Positions 5,390 to 7,282 of a stretch of DNA of 7,282 nucleotides are shown piece by piece. Each line of letters starts with the position of its first letter. Positions within the stretch are counted from its first letter, which is position 1. The DNA comes from Dysgonamonadaceae bacterium (GTDB lineage: Bacteria; Bacteroidota; Bacteroidia; Bacteroidales; Azobacteroidaceae), in contig JAIRKG010000086.1 of the NCBI GenBank assembly GCA_031260235.1, positions 1 through 7,282 of the forward strand, given 5' to 3'. A program made the position numbers and the translations under genes. The notes under the pieces were generated by a model. That model searched no databases. It was not told where the DNA came from and worked only from the letters and a program-made list of their open reading frames with translations.

Positions 5390-6319
5390 TTAGAATGTAC
5401 TCAAGGTGCGTTGAAGACCGGTGCGGACATCAACCGGAAGGCGGTCAATACCCAAAGCGGTCTTCATTTTTTGATTGGAAACGATGTAATTTTCCGTTAA
5501 TTTCCGCAGGCGTTCGGAATTTAACGGCAGATGCAAGTGGTTACCTGCTTTGGCGGCAAAAGCAATCAGAGACTTGTTGATTTTCCAAATCTTTGGTTTG
5601 CGGTTTTTTGATTCGGCGATAAGTTCGATAATCTCATTGGTTGAAACCGGCTCGTCATCAGCCAGATGATAAATGCCTGAAAGAGGATTCGTTTCGATAA
5701 ACTGTTTGATAATATAAGCAAGATTCCAAATATTCACGAATGAGCGTTTGTTTTCAAAAGCACCCAGAGGCCAGGGAATACCTTTACCGACAACGCTATA
5801 CAGTAAATTGAGGTTGCCCTTGTTGCCGGGACCGTGAATCATGCAGGGACGAAGGATGTAAACGTTTTTCAATTGAGAATTAACAATTGAGAATTGAGAA
5901 ATAATGTAGTTTTCTGCGGCGATTTTGCTTTTGCCGTATGGACCGACGGGTTTTGGGATAACATCTTCCGTTAAAATATCGCTTTCGACGAAATCGGCAG
6001 CGGCTTTGACGGAACTGAAGAAGATGAATTTTCGGGCGTTTGATTGCAGGAAATAATCGAAAATCTTTCGGGTCAGACCGAAGTTGATATCGAAATATTC
6101 CTTTGCTTCCGATTGGTTTTTTGTGTCGTGAGCCTTTCCAGCGAGATGAATAATTACGTCTGTTTCAGGTAACTTATCAAGTTCATTCCACGAACAGGTT
6201 TTGACTGCACCTTCCCGTTCGGTGGAAGACGATAAACCGTAAATCGTGTGGTTTTCTTTGAAGGCGGATACGAGGTTGGAGCCGACGAAACCATGGAGGC
6301 CGGTGATGAGGAGGGTCAT
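5390..6319 (-). CDS. NAD(P)-dependent nucleotide-sugar epimerase/reductase (extended SDR, WbpV-like)
   Basis: 309 aa, cytoplasmic. The Rossmann start TGLHGFVG is at residues 6-13, and HLAGKAHD (58-65) is a common form of the second cofactor motif. FFSSVKA (100-106) carries the catalytic Ser, YGKSK gives Y128 and K132 of the YxxxK dyad, and LRPCMIHGPGNKGN (156-169) and NKRSFVNIWN are typical of the UDP-sugar-processing branch. Best guess is a UDP-4-keto-6-deoxy-HexNAc 4-reductase (WbpV/WreQ type, giving UDP-QuiNAc or a relative). A 4-epimerase is possible. The ATG overlaps the stop of the GT2 gene (ATGA), and the WecA/WbpL-like gene follows after 4 nt. Such reductase-initiating transferase pairs are known in other bacteria (WreQ/WreU in Rhizobium, WbpV/WbpL in Pseudomonas). 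A short repeat at residues 141-150 looks inserted. Confidence 0.85.
   Translation of the reverse strand: MTLLITGLHGFVGSNLVSAFKENHTIYGLSSSTEREGAVKTCSWNELDKLPETDVIIHLAGKAHDTKNQSEAKEYFDINFGLTRKIFDYFLQSNARKFIFFSSVKAAADFVESDILTEDVIPKPVGPYGKSKIAAENYIISQFSIVNSQLKNVYILRPCMIHGPGNKGNLNLLYSVVGKGIPWPLGAFENKRSFVNIWNLAYIIKQFIETNPLSGIYHLADDEPVSTNEIIELIAESKNRKPKIWKINKSLIAFAAKAGNHLHLPLNSERLRKLTENYIVSNQKMKTALGIDRLPVDVRTGLQRTLSTF
5870..5900. repeat. Short direct repeat within the SDR gene
   Basis: CAATTGAGAAT occurs at 5870-5880 and again at 5884-5894 (period 14), and the second copy runs on with period 7 to 5900. On the coding strand this reads in frame as SQFSIVNSQL (residues 141-150), between the helix carrying the YxxxK dyad and the LRP strand. 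The reading frame is kept. Confidence 0.75.
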
Positions 6320-7083
6320 GAATTTTTTAATCGTACTAATTCAAAGACTTTGATAAGATATTTCAACGATAGCAAAAACAAATTGGTAGAGATTCCGTTT
6401 TCGCGGCAAGCGCGAACAATTTCCCGATTCAATATATAATTACTTTTCCACGAGCGCGTACTTATTCCGCCGGTACGCATTTTTATTATATCCAAAGGGA
6501 TATAACGATACGACAATTTGTGTGTGTGCAGAAAACGTATCAACAATTCGAAATCGGCGGCTATTCGGTAATTTGTTTTGTAGTAGCCGATTTCTTCAAA
6601 ATATTTCTTGCGGACAAAAAATGCAGGATGCGCAGGCATAAAACCATAGCGAAACCGTTTAGGCGTGAATTTTTCCGACGAAAAGTAACGGACGGTTCTA
6701 TCTAAATTGCAGGGATTAACAAACCTGACGTCTGCAAAACAAGAATCAATAGCCGGATCTTGAAAAATCTCCGCAATTCGTTCAATGCAATTGGAATAAT
6801 TGTAAAAATCGTCGGAATTAAGAATACAGACAATTTCACCTGAAGCCATCCGGATACCTTTATTCATAGCGTCATATATGCCGGCATCCGGCTCGCATAT
6901 CCATTTCAAACGGCCGCCAAAAGCAGGTTCGTAAGAGCGGATAATGTCGATTGTTCCATCTGTGGAATTGTTGTCCACTACGATGTATTCTATATCGGGA
7001 TAGGTTTGAAACAGAACGGATTCGATGGCGGTACGAAGATGGACGGCGCTATTGTGACAGACAGTAATAATTGAAATTTTCAT
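6316..7083 (-). CDS. Family 2 glycosyltransferase (GT-A fold)
   Basis: 255 aa. A cytoplasmic or membrane-associated inverting glycosyltransferase for surface polysaccharide. MKISIITVCHN is the usual first strand. VVDNNSTDGT (D37, D42) is the nucleotide-binding region, EPDAGIYDAMNKG (64-76) is typical of the WcaE/O-antigen branch, and LNSDD has the DD (91-92) in the place of the metal-binding DxD. PAHPAFFVRKKYFEEIGYY and AADFELLIRF are the acceptor-side motifs. The C-terminus (NYILNREIVRACRENG) resembles Bacteroidetes GT2 proteins I know, which is recognition rather than a search. The length is normal for a single-domain GT2. Its stop overlaps the SDR start by 4 nt, so the two are probably coupled. 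Donor and acceptor sugars are unknown. Confidence 0.92.
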   Translation of the reverse strand: MKISIITVCHNSAVHLRTAIESVLFQTYPDIEYIVVDNNSTDGTIDIIRSYEPAFGGRLKWICEPDAGIYDAMNKGIRMASGEIVCILNSDDFYNYSNCIERIAEIFQDPAIDSCFADVRFVNPCNLDRTVRYFSSEKFTPKRFRYGFMPAHPAFFVRKKYFEEIGYYKTNYRIAADFELLIRFLHTHKLSYRYIPLDIIKMRTGGISTRSWKSNYILNREIVRACRENGISTNLFLLSLKYLIKVFELVRLKNS

Positions 7084-7098
7084 AATAGCGAGTGATAT

Positions 7099-7281
7099 TT
7101 ATAAAGATGCGAAGACTTCTCGTTTCAGCCACAATTCAAACACAGGGTCTTGCAATACAATTTGTTTGTGTGGTAAAATATCTATAATATCTTTTTCCAG
7201 TAATGAATTTTTCAGATTTTTGATATTGGCAGACGTTCCCAAATCGTATTTTTTCAGCGCTTCTTTGGAGGAAAAATTGGT
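7099..7281 (-). CDS. C-terminal end of a probable ATP-binding protein (ATPase_2-like), cut by window edge
   Basis: Only the last 60 codons and the TAA stop are inside the window; the start lies beyond 7282. Reading the minus strand from 7281 gives TNFSSKEALKKYDLGTSAN, then IKNLKNSLLEKDIIDIL, then a segment ending LQDPVFELWLKREVFASL. A winged-helix-like portion (GTSANIKNLKNSLLEKDII) followed by a DPVFELWLKR end is typical of the C-terminus of the archaeal-type P-loop ATPases (ATPase_2 family) that are common in Bacteroidetes. The P-loop itself is not visible, so the call rests on the tail only. The stop is 15 nt before the GT2 ATG and the gene is on the same strand, yet it is not an obvious polysaccharide gene; it may be an unrelated neighbour. 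Confidence 0.6.
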   Translation of the reverse strand, partial: TNFSSKEALKKYDLGTSANIKNLKNSLLEKDIIDILPHKQIVLQDPVFELWLKREVFASL

Positions 7282-7282
7282 T

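Overview
The window looks like a chromosomal segment from a member of the Bacteroidetes, probably Bacteroidales. Three things point there. There are no Shine-Dalgarno-type sites before the starts, a promoter of the Bacteroidetes type (TTTG-N19-TATCTTTG) stands before one operon, and the proteins are of Bacteroidetes style (a DUF3298 lipoprotein, a WbpL/WecA-type transferase next to a WbpV-type SDR, an ATPase_2-like ATPase tail). The taxon is inferred from style and was not tested by any search.

Layout. (1) Positions 14-2139, minus strand: a three-gene operon, lipoprotein with a DUF3298/RsiV-like domain -> rsmG (16S rRNA m7G methyltransferase) -> glyoxalase-II-like metallo-beta-lactamase-fold hydrolase. 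Its promoter is at about 2253-2283. (2) Positions 2425-4053, plus strand, divergent: an inner-membrane phosphoethanolamine-transferase-like enzyme of the EptA/MCR/sulfatase superfamily. The most likely start is the ATG at 2425, not the upstream TTG at 2233. (3) Positions 4051-4398: a convergent intergenic stretch with no credible gene. It holds a tandem array of ten intact 21-bp units plus one decayed leading unit, and then a perfect 15-bp-stem bidirectional terminator. (4) Positions 4399-7281, minus strand: the distal end of a surface-polysaccharide (O-antigen or capsule type) operon. It contains the C-terminal tail of a probable ATPase cut by the window edge, a GT2 glycosyltransferase, an SDR nucleotide-sugar enzyme and a WecA/WbpL-like polyprenyl-phosphate sugar-1-phosphate transferase. 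The last three are tightly coupled, with a 4-nt overlap and a 4-nt gap.

How the genes fit together: the SDR probably makes or finishes the nucleotide sugar that the WecA/WbpL-like enzyme loads on undecaprenyl phosphate. The GT2 would then add a later sugar. The phosphoethanolamine transferase on the other side of the terminator also acts on the envelope (lipid A, core or glycan). The rsmG operon is housekeeping.

The most unusual element is the 21-bp array. It begins exactly at the stop codon of the phosphoethanolamine transferase gene, keeps that reading frame, and carries a variable 4-nt centre between fixed GGG and CCC arms. I found no convincing complete new defence or mobile system in this window.
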